A stretch of DNA of 64,000 bases from Sandaracinobacteroides sp031425455 (GTDB lineage Bacteria > Pseudomonadota > Alphaproteobacteria > Sphingomonadales > Sphingomonadaceae): the NCBI GenBank assembly GCA_031425455.1, contig JANPJJ010000090.1:8126-72125 (forward strand). Reading direction: 5' to 3'. Below, piece by piece: positions 32,739-41,630 of the stretch (its first letter is position 1; the number at the start of each line of letters is the position of its first letter). A program made the translations under genes and the position numbers. The notes below the pieces were generated by a model, which had not been told where the DNA came from, ran no database searches, and was given only the letters and a program-made list of their open reading frames with translations.

Positions 32739-33512
32739 ATGACCTATTGCGTCGGATTGCTGGTGAAGGAGGGGTTGGTCATGATGGCCGACACCCGCAC
32801 CAATGCCGGCATCGACAATATCTCGATCTACCGGAAGCTCCGCGTGTTCGGCGAAGAGGGCAGGCGACTGGTCGCGATCGCGTCGGCCGGCTCGCTCAGC
32901 ACCACCCAGGCGCTTATCAACCGGCTGAAGGAAGGGGTGGTGATGGTGGAGGGGGGCGAGCCTGAGTTCATCGAGACCGCGCACACCATGTTCCGCGTCG
33001 CCCAGATCGTCGGTCAGGCGATGGTGGGCGCGAAGGCCGATATCGAGCGCACCATCCAGCAGCAGGAGGGGGTGGAAACCGGCGTCACGCTGCTGGTCGG
33101 CGGCTCGATCGACGGCCGCGCGCCCCGGCTGTTCATGATCTACGGCGAGGGCAATTTCATCGAGTGCGGAATGGACACGCCTTATTTCCAGGTGGGCGAA
33201 CTGAAATATGGCAAGCCGATCCTGGACCGCATGCTGGATTACCGCACGCCGTTGATGAAGGCGATCAAGATCGGCCTCTTGAGCATGAACTCAACCATGC
33301 GCTCCAACCTGTCGGTCGGCCTTCCGATCGACATGCTGGTGGTACGCCCCGGCCAATCGACCGCAGCGCTGACCCGGATCGACGAGCAGGACCCCTATTA
33401 TCATGATCTGGGCGACCGCTGGGTGAAGGCGCTGAGCGATGCGCTGGAGGACATCCCGGAGCCACAATATGCGTTGCCCGGTATTCCGGGCACTGTTGCT
33501 GCAAAGCCATAG
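32739..33512 (+). CDS. anbu: Anbu, bacterial proteasome-like peptidase
   Basis: A 257-residue Ntn-hydrolase-fold protein that starts MTYCVGLLVKEGLVMMADTRTNAG. After Met removal the N-terminal Thr would be the nucleophile, with Asp (MADTR) and Lys (YRKLRVF) at about positions 17 and 32, the residues of a proteasome beta subunit without a propeptide. Anbu proteins are known to assemble into open helical or ring-like oligomers, but their substrate is not settled and peptidase activity is weak or absent in the tested proteins. The gene closes the ATP-grasp, alpha-E, transglutaminase set. The start ATG follows a REP-like pair. Confidence 0.92.
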   Translation: MTYCVGLLVKEGLVMMADTRTNAGIDNISIYRKLRVFGEEGRRLVAIASAGSLSTTQALINRLKEGVVMVEGGEPEFIETAHTMFRVAQIVGQAMVGAKADIERTIQQQEGVETGVTLLVGGSIDGRAPRLFMIYGEGNFIECGMDTPYFQVGELKYGKPILDRMLDYRTPLMKAIKIGLLSMNSTMRSNLSVGLPIDMLVVRPGQSTAALTRIDEQDPYYHDLGDRWVKALSDALEDIPEPQYALPGIPGTVAAKP

Positions 33513-33542
33513 CGCCGCTTCATAGTTGACCGGTTGCTGCAT

Positions 33543-33568
33543 TGCGGCACCGCTGTAGCTTTGCCGCA
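33543..33568 (+). terminator. Possible hairpin terminator after Anbu
   Basis: TGCGGCA at 33543-33549 can pair with TGCCGCA at 33562-33568 across a 12-base loop, in the gap between the Anbu stop and the TonB receptor. There is no T run after it, so it could equally be an mRNA structure. Confidence 0.3.
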
Positions 33569-33617
33569 GGGTTAACCGATGGCATGATAACTTCCAAACA
33601 ATAGCAAAGGGGTTTTC

Positions 33618-36600
33618 ATGCCGGTTCGTTCGTCCGCTGCACTGTTCGGAGTCTCGTTGCTGGCGCTGGCCGCGCCCGCCTTCGCCCAGCAGGCCGGTGC
33701 CGAAGCTGCCACCGCAGCCGCTGCCGAGGACGAGACGATCGTCGTCGTCGGCTCGCGGATCGCACGCGATCCCAATGCGATCTCCCCGCTCCCGGTCAGC
33801 ACCTTGAGCGCCACCGACCTGCGCGCAGCCGGCAACAGCGATGCGACCGCCACGTTGCGCCAGATCCCGGCGCTGCTGTCGTCCACCTCGATCGCCGATT
33901 CGCTGCTCCGGGGTGAAGGAACAACCGAAAACAGCATCGGCCTTGCCACGCTCGATCTCCGCCAGCTCGGTGCGGAACGCACGCTGGTGCTGGTCGATGG
34001 CCGCCGCCACGTCTCGGGGGTTGCGGGGGCGCAGACCGTCGATGTCTCCACCATCCCGCCTGCCTTGATCGAGCGAGTGGAAGTGCTGACCGGCGGTGCT
34101 TCGGCGATCTATGGCGCCGACGCAGTCACCGGCGTGGTGAACTATGTGCTGAAGCGCGACTTCGAAGGAGTCGAACTCGATGCCCAGTCGGGCATTTCGT
34201 CCGAGGGCGATGGCCACAGCTTCCGCATCAGCGGCACGGTCGGCAAGAACTTCGCCGAAGGCCGTGGCAATGTGACGATCTCGGCCGGTTACACCCGTGA
34301 CGCCGAAATCCTGCAGGGCGATCGCCGCTTCACCGCCAACAACGGCCGGTTCAACAACTCCACCACCTACGGCAACCCCGACCTGCGCTTCCAGAAGGGC
34401 GACATCAACCCGGCCACCATGCCGAACTTCGCCGCCTTCTACACGCTGGCGAACGGCCAATATCCATTCGGCTTCCGCATCCCGACCGGCACCGAAGTGG
34501 GCGATCTGTTCCCCGGCGGCATCACCGCCGCCGAGCGTGCGCTGGTGGACCGCGCCACCAACGCCCCGCTGTTCAAGCTCGCCGCTGACCCGCGCTTTGC
34601 CATTTCGTCGGGCGAAGGGCTGCTGTGGCGCGGCGACTTCGGCTTCTTCAATGCTGACATCAACGGCAACGGCACCGCCGACTGCGACGAAAGCTTCATC
34701 GGCTCCTACGCGTTCGGCTTCGGCGGCGCCTGCTATGTGACGACGCCGGGTGGCGGCGTGAAGATCTTCAACGACGGCATCATCGCGACCGACAGCAACC
34801 AGTTCGGCGGCGACGGCGCGGTGGAGCGCACCAACGCGACCTCGCTGACTCCGGAGTCCGAGCGCTATTATGTCACCCTGAAGGGGCAATTCGAGTTCTC
34901 GCCCGCCTTCGAGCTGTTCTGGGATGCGAAATACGCCCGCTCGAAAACTGTTTCGCGCAGCAACTACAACACTTTCTACGACAGTTTGCTGATCTTCCCC
35001 GATAATCCCTGGATTCCCGCCGTGCTGCAGGCCGACGCCGACGAAGGTGGCGGCCTGCGTGTCAGCCGCGACTTCCTGGACCTCGGACCGGGCATCACCT
35101 CGTCCGATCGTGACACCTACCGCATCGTCGCGGGCCTGCGCGGCGCCGTCGGCCCAAACCTCAGATACGATCTTGCATTCAACTACGGCCGCACCGACGC
35201 GACCTCCACCTTCTCCAATTCGGTGCAGTATGACCGGCTGTTCGCCGCGACGGACGCCGTGCGTGCGCCCGACGGCCGTATCGTGTGCCGCTCCAGCATC
35301 GATCCCACCGCGCTGCATCCCGGGTCGGAATTTTTCCCGGTGATCGCGCCCGGCTATTTCACGTTCCGCGCCGGCGATGGCCAGTGCCGCCCTGCCAACA
35401 TCCTGGGCGGCTCCAACTCAATCAGTCAGGAAGCGGTCGACTTCATCACCACGCCCACGACCGATCGCTACCGGCTGGAACAGACCGTGGTCACGCTCGC
35501 CTTCACCGGCGACAGTGGCAAATATTTCCAGCTACCCGGCGGCCCGGTCCGCTTTGCCGCCGGCGGTGAGTTCCGGCGTGAGAAGAGCCGTTCCACCTTC
35601 GACCCGCTGACCCGCGGTATCCTGCCCGACGGCACCTTCATCGGCGACATTTCCGACAACCAGAGCCTGGTGTTCGATGCCCAGACCCGCATTTTCAACG
35701 CCGAAGGCCGCTTCGACGTTTGGGAAGTGTTCGGCGAAATCAATATTCCGCTGCTGGCCGACCGGCCCTTCTTCCAGGAGCTTTCGCTGAACGCAGCCGG
35801 GCGCTTCGCCGATTATTCCACCATCGGCGGCGCCTTCACCTGGAACGTCAGCGGTATCTGGGCACCTGTCGAGGACATCAAGTTCCGCGCCGGCTATTCC
35901 CGGGCCATTCGCGCCCCGAACATCGCCGAACTGTTCGAACCCCAGCAGGGCACCACCTTCCGTCCCAATGATCCCTGCAACCAGTCGACACTGGACGCAC
36001 TCACGGCAGACGGTGTCGCCACGGCTGCGAACCGGGTCGCCAACTGCCGCGCAGATGGTATTCCGGTCGGCTACGAGGATCCGTTGTCGGCGCGCTTCTC
36101 GGGTACGTCCGGCGGCAATCCGGACCTGCAGGAAGAACGGGCCCGCACCTGGAACGTCGGCGTGGTCCTTCAGCCGCGCTTCGCGCCCGGCCTCACCTTC
36201 AGCGCCGACTGGTACAATATCGAGATCCGGGACGCGATCGAGGCAGTCTCCTCGCAGAACATCGTCGACACCTGCTATGATCTGGCGACCTTCCCGAACC
36301 AATATTGCGAGCTGTTCAGCCGCAATCGGGCTCCAGGGTCGCCGACGTTCCTCGGCTTCAACTTCCTTCGCCAGACCCAGATCAACTTCGGTCGGCTGGA
36401 AACTGCAGGGCTCGACATGACGCTGGCCTACCGGTTCGGCCTGGGCGCGGATCATGATTTCGGCGTCCGGGTGACGGCAAACTACGTCAACAAGCTCAAC
36501 CGCTTCTTCGATCCGGTCGACACCGACCTTGCCAACCCGGGCCTCAAGGAACTGGGCGCTCCGCAATGGGCCGGCATCGGCTCGGCGACCTGGACCTTCA

Positions 36601-36881
36601 AGGATGCCTTCTCGCTCAACTACCGCCTGCAGTATATCGGGCCCCAGGGCGCGGCGAGCGCGGTTCAGATCGAGACCGTCGACACCTTCTTCGGCCCGGC
36701 CGGGATCGCCGACGCCAAATGGGTGCACGACCTCAGCTTCGATTTCGACATCGACGATCGCTTCGGCTTTTACGGCGGGGTCAACAACCTGACCAACACC
36801 CGGCCCTATCCGTCGAGTGTCGGCTATCCGGTGAGCGGGGTCGGGCGGTTCTACTTTGTCGGGGCGCGGGCCAAGTTCTGA
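33618..36881 (+). CDS. TonB-dependent outer-membrane receptor
   Basis: A 1087-residue receptor with a signal peptide (ending PAFAQQ), a TonB-box-like DETIVVVGSRI, a plug domain (about 50-175, with LRQLGAERTLVLVDGRRHV and LTGGASAIYGADAVTGVVNY), and a beta barrel ending in the aromatic FYFVGARAKF. Middle barrel sections have the REEKSR-type and LSLNAAGRFADYSTIGGAFTW strands. Such receptors are numerous in sphingomonads and import siderophores, glycans or peptides; the ligand is not apparent. GGGG stands before the ATG. A hairpin follows its end at 36938. Confidence 0.93.
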   Translation: MPVRSSAALFGVSLLALAAPAFAQQAGAEAATAAAAEDETIVVVGSRIARDPNAISPLPVSTLSATDLRAAGNSDATATLRQIPALLSSTSIADSLLRGEGTTENSIGLATLDLRQLGAERTLVLVDGRRHVSGVAGAQTVDVSTIPPALIERVEVLTGGASAIYGADAVTGVVNYVLKRDFEGVELDAQSGISSEGDGHSFRISGTVGKNFAEGRGNVTISAGYTRDAEILQGDRRFTANNGRFNNSTTYGNPDLRFQKGDINPATMPNFAAFYTLANGQYPFGFRIPTGTEVGDLFPGGITAAERALVDRATNAPLFKLAADPRFAISSGEGLLWRGDFGFFNADINGNGTADCDESFIGSYAFGFGGACYVTTPGGGVKIFNDGIIATDSNQFGGDGAVERTNATSLTPESERYYVTLKGQFEFSPAFELFWDAKYARSKTVSRSNYNTFYDSLLIFPDNPWIPAVLQADADEGGGLRVSRDFLDLGPGITSSDRDTYRIVAGLRGAVGPNLRYDLAFNYGRTDATSTFSNSVQYDRLFAATDAVRAPDGRIVCRSSIDPTALHPGSEFFPVIAPGYFTFRAGDGQCRPANILGGSNSISQEAVDFITTPTTDRYRLEQTVVTLAFTGDSGKYFQLPGGPVRFAAGGEFRREKSRSTFDPLTRGILPDGTFIGDISDNQSLVFDAQTRIFNAEGRFDVWEVFGEINIPLLADRPFFQELSLNAAGRFADYSTIGGAFTWNVSGIWAPVEDIKFRAGYSRAIRAPNIAELFEPQQGTTFRPNDPCNQSTLDALTADGVATAANRVANCRADGIPVGYEDPLSARFSGTSGGNPDLQEERARTWNVGVVLQPRFAPGLTFSADWYNIEIRDAIEAVSSQNIVDTCYDLATFPNQYCELFSRNRAPGSPTFLGFNFLRQTQINFGRLETAGLDMTLAYRFGLGADHDFGVRVTANYVNKLNRFFDPVDTDLANPGLKELGAPQWAGIGSATWTFKDAFSLNYRLQYIGPQGAASAVQIETVDTFFGPAGIADAKWVHDLSFDFDIDDRFGFYGGVNNLTNTRPYPSSVGYPVSGVGRFYFVGARAKF

Positions 36882-36937
36882 CCTCGAAGGTGCGGCGCTT
36901 GGCGCCTTATACGGCTCGGCTCCAGCTCAATCATGAC

Positions 36938-36965
36938 TGTCATGCCAGCCTTCGCTGGCATGACA
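36938..36965. terminator. Perfect hairpin between convergent genes, core shared with 8922-8939
   Basis: A 12-bp perfect stem TGTCATGCCAGC/GCTGGCATGACA with a CTTC loop. It lies between the convergent TonB receptor and acyl-CoA dehydrogenase genes, so it may end both transcripts, although no T run follows on either strand. Its inner part CCAGC-GAAG-GCTGG (minus strand) equals the core of the hairpin at 8922-8939, so it may belong to a repeat family. Confidence 0.6.
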
Positions 36966-36996
36966 AATCATTTGGGATTAAAGCTCACCACTACCG

Positions 36997-38157
36997 TCAG
37001 TTGGCGGCGCGCAACAGCTCCCGCGCGGTAATCACCCGCATGATCTCGTTGGTGCCTTCCAGAATGCGGTGCACCCTGAGGTCCCGCCACAGCCGCTCGA
37101 TCGGATAGTCTGCAAGATAGCCATAGCCGCCATGCAGTTGCAGCGCACGATCGACGACGGCGCTACCGGTGTCGGTCGCCAGCCGCTTTGCCATGGCCGC
37201 GAATTTGGTCTTGTCGGGCGCCCCCGCCGTTACCTTGGCCGCCGCCAGATAGAGCAGCGCGCGCGCTGCTTGAAGCTCGGTCTCCATGTCGGCCAATGTG
37301 AACTGGGTCGCCTGGAAGTCGACGATGGACTTGCCGAACTGGCGCCGCTCACGGGTATAGCCGATGCTCTCGTCCAGCGCGCGCTGCGCACCTCCCAGCG
37401 AGCAGGCGCCGATGTTGAGCCGGCCGCCATCCAGCCCGGCCATTGCGATCTTGAACCCCTCGCCCTCCTCGCCGACCCGGTTCTCGACCGGCACGCGCAC
37501 CCCATCGAAATGGACCTGCGCGGTCGGCTGCGAGCGCCAGCCGAGCTTGCGCTCGTTGGCTCCGAACGACACGCCGGGCATGTCCTTCTCGATCACCAGG
37601 CAGGAAACCCCGCCTGCGCCTTCGCCCCCGGTGCGCACCATCGTCACGTACAGCTCGTTGGCCCCGGCGCCCGATATGAACGCCTTGGACCCGGTGACGA
37701 CATAATGGTCACCCTCCCTGACCGCCGATGTCTTCATTGCCGCCGCGTCCGAGCCCGAGCCCGGCTCGGTGAGGCAGTAGCTCGAAATGATGTCCATCAA
37801 GATCAGCCCGGGCAGATATTTCGCTCTCACCCGCTCGCTGCCGAAGCTGTCGATCATCCAGCTTGCCATGTTGTGGATTGAAATGAACGCCGAGGTCGAG
37901 GGGCAGCCATAGGCCATCGCCTCCATGATAAGCGCCGCCTCGAGCCGGCCCAGCCCGATCCCGCCAGATGCTTCCGACACATAAATGGCCCCGAATCCCA
38001 GCTCGGCCGCCTTGCGGATGGTGTCGCGCGGGAAAATGTGATGCTCGTCCCATCCGGCGGCGTGCGGGGTGATTTCGCTGGCGGTGAAGCGCTCGGCGGT
38101 TTCGCGGATCGCAATCTGGTCGTCGGTGAGCTCGAACTGGGTCATGGTGGCTGCCAT
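36997..38157 (-). CDS. Acyl-CoA dehydrogenase (short/branched-chain type, isobutyryl-CoA dehydrogenase-like)
   Basis: A 386-residue FAD enzyme that makes an alpha-beta double bond in an acyl-CoA. The family signatures are SSYCLTEPGSGSDAAAMKTSA and QLHGGYGYLADYPIERLWRD, and the catalytic Glu lies in RILEGTNEIMRV. The sequence resembles isobutyryl-CoA or short-chain branched dehydrogenases of valine breakdown, which is my judgement from motifs only. The start ATG at 38157 is followed by an in-frame ATG at 38145; no good ribosome site marks either one. The electron acceptor would be the ETF encoded at 43174-44902. Confidence 0.9.
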   Translation of the reverse strand: MAATMTQFELTDDQIAIRETAERFTASEITPHAAGWDEHHIFPRDTIRKAAELGFGAIYVSEASGGIGLGRLEAALIMEAMAYGCPSTSAFISIHNMASWMIDSFGSERVRAKYLPGLILMDIISSYCLTEPGSGSDAAAMKTSAVREGDHYVVTGSKAFISGAGANELYVTMVRTGGEGAGGVSCLVIEKDMPGVSFGANERKLGWRSQPTAQVHFDGVRVPVENRVGEEGEGFKIAMAGLDGGRLNIGACSLGGAQRALDESIGYTRERRQFGKSIVDFQATQFTLADMETELQAARALLYLAAAKVTAGAPDKTKFAAMAKRLATDTGSAVVDRALQLHGGYGYLADYPIERLWRDLRVHRILEGTNEIMRVITARELLRAAN

Positions 38158-38298
38158 AGCAAGGGTCTGGCGCGTCGGCGAGGGGGGCGGCAGCGTGTCC
38201 GCGCTTTCTTGACCGCGCGGCGATTGCCCGCTATGTGCCGCGCTCGATTTTCCCGAACACGCCCGGCAATACACGACCGGATCCTGAAGGCACTCACG

Positions 38299-38433
38299 AT
38301 GAAGCGCACCTATCAACCCTCGAAGCTCGTCCGCGCCCGTCGGCACGGCTTTCGCAGCCGGATGGCAACGCCCGGCGGCCGCAAGGTGCTGTCTCGTCGC
38401 CGCGCCCGCGGCCGCAAGGTTCTGTCGGCCTGA
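38299..38433 (+). CDS. rpmH: 50S ribosomal protein L34
   Basis: A 44-residue, highly basic protein: MKRTYQPSKLVRARRHGFRS and so on to KVLSA, the whole L34 signature. It binds 23S rRNA in the large subunit. It is followed four bases later by rnpA, the near-universal order. The start is ATG 38299. Promoter elements upstream (38158-38298) are not obvious. Confidence 0.97.
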   Translation: MKRTYQPSKLVRARRHGFRSRMATPGGRKVLSRRRARGRKVLSA

Positions 38434-38437
38434 GGCC

Positions 38438-38845
38438 ATGACTTCGGGCCACCCGCCGCGACCGGCGGACGGGGTGTCGCCTCCCATCAGTCAGAAGGAT
38501 GCCGCGCCTTCACGTGGGATCGAGCGGGTGAAGAAGCGCCGCGATTTCCTGGCTGCGAACGCCGGCTTTCGGGCGCCCTCGGCCGCTTTCGTCCTGCTGG
38601 TGAAGCCAACCGAGCGGGGCGAAGCCCGGGCGGGCTTCACCGTTACGAAGAAGATCGGCAACGCGGTGGCGCGGAACCGGGCGCGGCGCCGCCTGAAGGA
38701 AGCCGCGCGCCAGGTGCTGCCGCAGAACGGCCTGCCGTCGGCTGACCATATCTTCATCGCACGCAAGCTGGACGCCGAGCGCCCGTTCGATGCGCTGGTC
38801 GCTGATGTGCGTGCGGCATTGGCCAAGGCGGCACGCAAGCTGTGA
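38438..38845 (+). CDS. rnpA: Ribonuclease P protein component
   Basis: The protein cofactor of the RNase P ribozyme that matures tRNA 5' ends; 135 residues. The conserved arginine-rich helix is GNAVARNRARRRLKEAAR, preceded by RAGFTVTKKI. It has an N-terminal extension (about 25 residues, rich in Pro/Ser) before the core starting at ERVKKRRDFLAAN, so a shorter start inside is possible. It is four bases after rpmH, and its stop overlaps the yidD start (GTGA). Confidence 0.95.
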   Translation: MTSGHPPRPADGVSPPISQKDAAPSRGIERVKKRRDFLAANAGFRAPSAAFVLLVKPTERGEARAGFTVTKKIGNAVARNRARRRLKEAARQVLPQNGLPSADHIFIARKLDAERPFDALVADVRAALAKAARKL

Positions 38846-39123
38846 CGAACGAACGACTGCCGGTCCGGCTAGCGACCGGGATGATCCGGCTGTGGCAGCT
38901 GACCTTCTCGGTCATACTGCCGCCGTCGTGCCGCTTCCAACCTAGCTGTTCCCACTATGGTCTGGAGGCGCTAAGGCGGCACGGACTCTTCGCCGGCCTG
39001 TGGCTGACGGCGGCCCGCATCGGCCGCTGCCAGCCCTGGGGCAGCCAGGGCCATGACCCCGTACCCGACCAGTTTACGCTTCTCGCCAGATGGCGGCCCC
39101 AGACTCCGCAGGATCATACGTGA
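38842..39123 (+). CDS. yidD: Membrane protein insertion efficiency factor YidD
   Basis: A 93-residue protein with the YidD signature: LPPSCRFQPSCSHYGLEALRRHG, with paired cysteines, and CQPWGSQGHDPVP. It assists YidC-dependent insertion. The start is GTG 38842, overlapping the rnpA stop, and its own stop overlaps the yidC start as GTGA. The order rpmH-rnpA-yidD-yidC is conserved across bacteria. Confidence 0.95.
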   Translation: MTNERLPVRLATGMIRLWQLTFSVILPPSCRFQPSCSHYGLEALRRHGLFAGLWLTAARIGRCQPWGSQGHDPVPDQFTLLARWRPQTPQDHT

Positions 39124-40859
39124 CGCCAGAAAACCGCAATCTCGTGCTCGCCGTGCTGCTGTCGGCGCTGGTGCTGTTCGGCTGGACCTTCGTGTCGGAA
39201 CGGTTTTTTCCGACGGCTGCGACGCCCGCCGCCCAGGTTGCGCCCGCACAGACGACAGCCGCTCAACCCAGCGGCCCGGTGGCGCCCGTGGGAACTTCGG
39301 GCGCGGCCGTGCCGGTCGGCGCGGCGTCGGCGCTTCGCCCGCTCCCTGCTGTGATCGCAGCTTCGCCGCGCGTGGCGATCGAAACCCCGCGACTGAAGGG
39401 GTCGATCAATCTGGTCGGTGCCCGCTTCGACGATCTGGTGCTGCTGGATCACAAGGTCTCGATCGCTCGCGACGCCGCCCCGGTGCGGCTGTTTGCGCCA
39501 TCGGGTTCGAAGGGCGCCTATTTCGCCGGCTTCGGCTGGACCGGTGCCGGGGCCCCGCCGGCCGACGCCCGCTGGACGGCTTCCGCCCCGACATTGTCGC
39601 CGGGCAAGCCGGTGACGCTGCGCTGGGCAGGCCCGAGCCGGCTGATCTTCGAACAGGTGATCGCGGTCGACGAGAACTTCGTTTTCACCGTTACCGAGCG
39701 CGTGCTCAACAGCAGCGGCGCGCCGGTTTCATTGCAGAGCTTCGGCTATGTGAACCGCACCGGGCGCGGGCCCGACACCAGCAGCTTCAACCATCATGTC
39801 GGCCCCATCGGCGTGCTTGGCGGCACGTTGAAGGAGATCGGCTTCGACGATCTGCGCGACACCGGGCAGGAGAAGTTTCCCTCCACCGGCGGCTGGCTCG
39901 GCATCACTGATTATCACTGGCTCGCGGCCATCATCCCCGACCAGAAGGCGAATGTCGAAGCCCGGTTCGTGGCTGCCGACGCCGATCGCTATCAGGCGGA
40001 CTGGGTGAAGCCGCCGGTAGTGCTGGCTGCCGGGCAGTCGGCCGAGACCCGTTCGCTGCTGTTTGCAGGTGCCAAGGAAGTTGGCGTGGTGAACGCCGTG
40101 CGCGACGATCTGGGCGTCGACAAGTTCGACCTGTCGATCAGCTGGGGCTGGTTCGGCTTTATCGCCAAGCCCATCGCGGGGCTGCTGCACTGGCTCTACG
40201 GCTTCTTCGGCAATTATGCGCTGGCGATCGTGGGGCTCACTCTCATCGTGCGCGCGGTGCTGTTCCCGATTGCGAACCGGCAATATGCCAGCATGGCCAA
40301 GATGCGGATTTTCGCCCCGAAGATGAAAGAGATCCAGGAGAAGTACAAGGACGACAAGCCCAAGCAGCAGATAGCGATCATGGAGCTCTACAAAAAGGAG
40401 AAGATCAACCCGCTGGCCGGCTGCCTGCCGATCCTGTTGCAGATTCCAATCTTTTACGCGCTCTACAAGACGCTCCTTATATCCACCGAGATCCGCCACC
40501 AGCCGGGCTTTCTGTGGATCAAGGATTTGAGCGCGCCCGATCCGCTCACTCCGCTAAATCTGTTCGGTCTGATCCCGTGGGACCCGCCTGCGATCATCGC
40601 GCTTGGCATCCTGCCGATCATCCTGGGCGTGACCATGTATGTGCAGTTCAAGTTGAACCCGCAGCCGATGGACGAGATCCAGCAACGCGTGTTTGCCTGG
40701 ATGCCGTGGTTGTTCATGTTCATGATGGCCCCGTTCGCGGCCGGTTTGCAGATCTACTGGATCGTCAACAATCTGGTCTCGATCCTGCAGCAATGGATAT
40801 TGATCAAGCGTCATCCCGCCCCGGCCCCGGCACCGGCCGTCGCTTCGGGCACGAAGTGA
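39120..40859 (+). CDS. yidC: Membrane protein insertase YidC
   Basis: YidC inserts and folds inner-membrane proteins alone or with SecYEG. The 579 residues have an N-terminal helix (NRNLVLAVLLSALVLFGWTF), a large periplasmic domain (about 80-330), and the core of five helices (about 350-565), with IANRQYASMAKM and GCLPILLQIPIFYALYKTL. The start GTG 39120 overlaps the yidD stop and gives MTPENRNLVLAV, which fits the family; a longer ATG start at 39090 would add 10 residues from inside yidD. The yihA gene follows after 10 bases. Confidence 0.95.
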   Translation: MTPENRNLVLAVLLSALVLFGWTFVSERFFPTAATPAAQVAPAQTTAAQPSGPVAPVGTSGAAVPVGAASALRPLPAVIAASPRVAIETPRLKGSINLVGARFDDLVLLDHKVSIARDAAPVRLFAPSGSKGAYFAGFGWTGAGAPPADARWTASAPTLSPGKPVTLRWAGPSRLIFEQVIAVDENFVFTVTERVLNSSGAPVSLQSFGYVNRTGRGPDTSSFNHHVGPIGVLGGTLKEIGFDDLRDTGQEKFPSTGGWLGITDYHWLAAIIPDQKANVEARFVAADADRYQADWVKPPVVLAAGQSAETRSLLFAGAKEVGVVNAVRDDLGVDKFDLSISWGWFGFIAKPIAGLLHWLYGFFGNYALAIVGLTLIVRAVLFPIANRQYASMAKMRIFAPKMKEIQEKYKDDKPKQQIAIMELYKKEKINPLAGCLPILLQIPIFYALYKTLLISTEIRHQPGFLWIKDLSAPDPLTPLNLFGLIPWDPPAIIALGILPIILGVTMYVQFKLNPQPMDEIQQRVFAWMPWLFMFMMAPFAAGLQIYWIVNNLVSILQQWILIKRHPAPAPAPAVASGTK

Positions 40860-40869
40860 TCGGCCGGTC

Positions 40870-41526
40870 ATGACAGTTCGGCAGCATGCGCCTTCGCCCG
40901 AAGATCTGATCGAGGATGCCCGGCGGTTGTTTGCCGGCAAGATCGAGTTCCAGCTCTCGGCCCCAAAGCTCGAGTTCCTGCCGCCGGCGACCTTGCCGGA
41001 AGTCGCGTTCGCGGGCCGCTCCAATGTGGGCAAATCGTCGCTGCTGAATGCCCTCACGGGGCGGCAGGGGCTGGCGCGCACGTCCAACACGCCGGGCCGC
41101 ACGCAGGAGCTGAACCTGTTCCTGGTCGGCGAACCCCCGGTGCTGCGCCTGGTCGACATGCCCGGCTATGGCTATGCCGAAGCGCCAAAGGATATCGTGC
41201 GGCAATGGGCGCTCCTCATCGGCGACTATCTGCGGGGGCGAGCGACCCTGAAGCGGGTTCTCGTGCTGATCGACAGCCGGCACGGGCTGAAGCCGGTCGA
41301 CCGCGAAATCATGGACCTGATGGACAAGTCCGCCGTAAGCTACCAGTTGGTGCTGACGAAAGCCGACAAGGTGAAGCCCACCGCGCTTGCGGCGATACTG
41401 GCCTTGGTGGCCGAGGAAGCGCGCAAGCATCCTGCAGCGCATCCGGCATTGGTAGCGACCAGCGCCGAGACGAAAGAAGGCATTGCGGACCTTCGCGCTG
41501 CCGTTGCGGCCGCCGCCTTCGCCTGA
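40870..41526 (+). CDS. yihA: Ribosome biogenesis GTPase YihA/YsxC (EngB)
   Basis: A 218-residue TRAFAC GTPase for late 50S assembly. The G1 loop FAGRSNVGKSSLLNAL, G3 region LVDMPGYGYAEAPK, and G4 LTKADKVK are all present; the G5 VATSAE is near the C-terminus. It follows yidC by 10 bp, as in many alphaproteobacteria, and may be in the same transcript. Confidence 0.95.
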   Translation: MTVRQHAPSPEDLIEDARRLFAGKIEFQLSAPKLEFLPPATLPEVAFAGRSNVGKSSLLNALTGRQGLARTSNTPGRTQELNLFLVGEPPVLRLVDMPGYGYAEAPKDIVRQWALLIGDYLRGRATLKRVLVLIDSRHGLKPVDREIMDLMDKSAVSYQLVLTKADKVKPTALAAILALVAEEARKHPAAHPALVATSAETKEGIADLRAAVAAAAFA

Positions 41527-41630
41527 GGCCCTTTGCCCGGTCTTCGCCGGGGACTTGGCAAGCGGGTTGCAATATGGTGCAGCAATATCGGGCCAGCCTG
41601 GTTTAGGATGTGGCCTCTCGGGAGACGATC

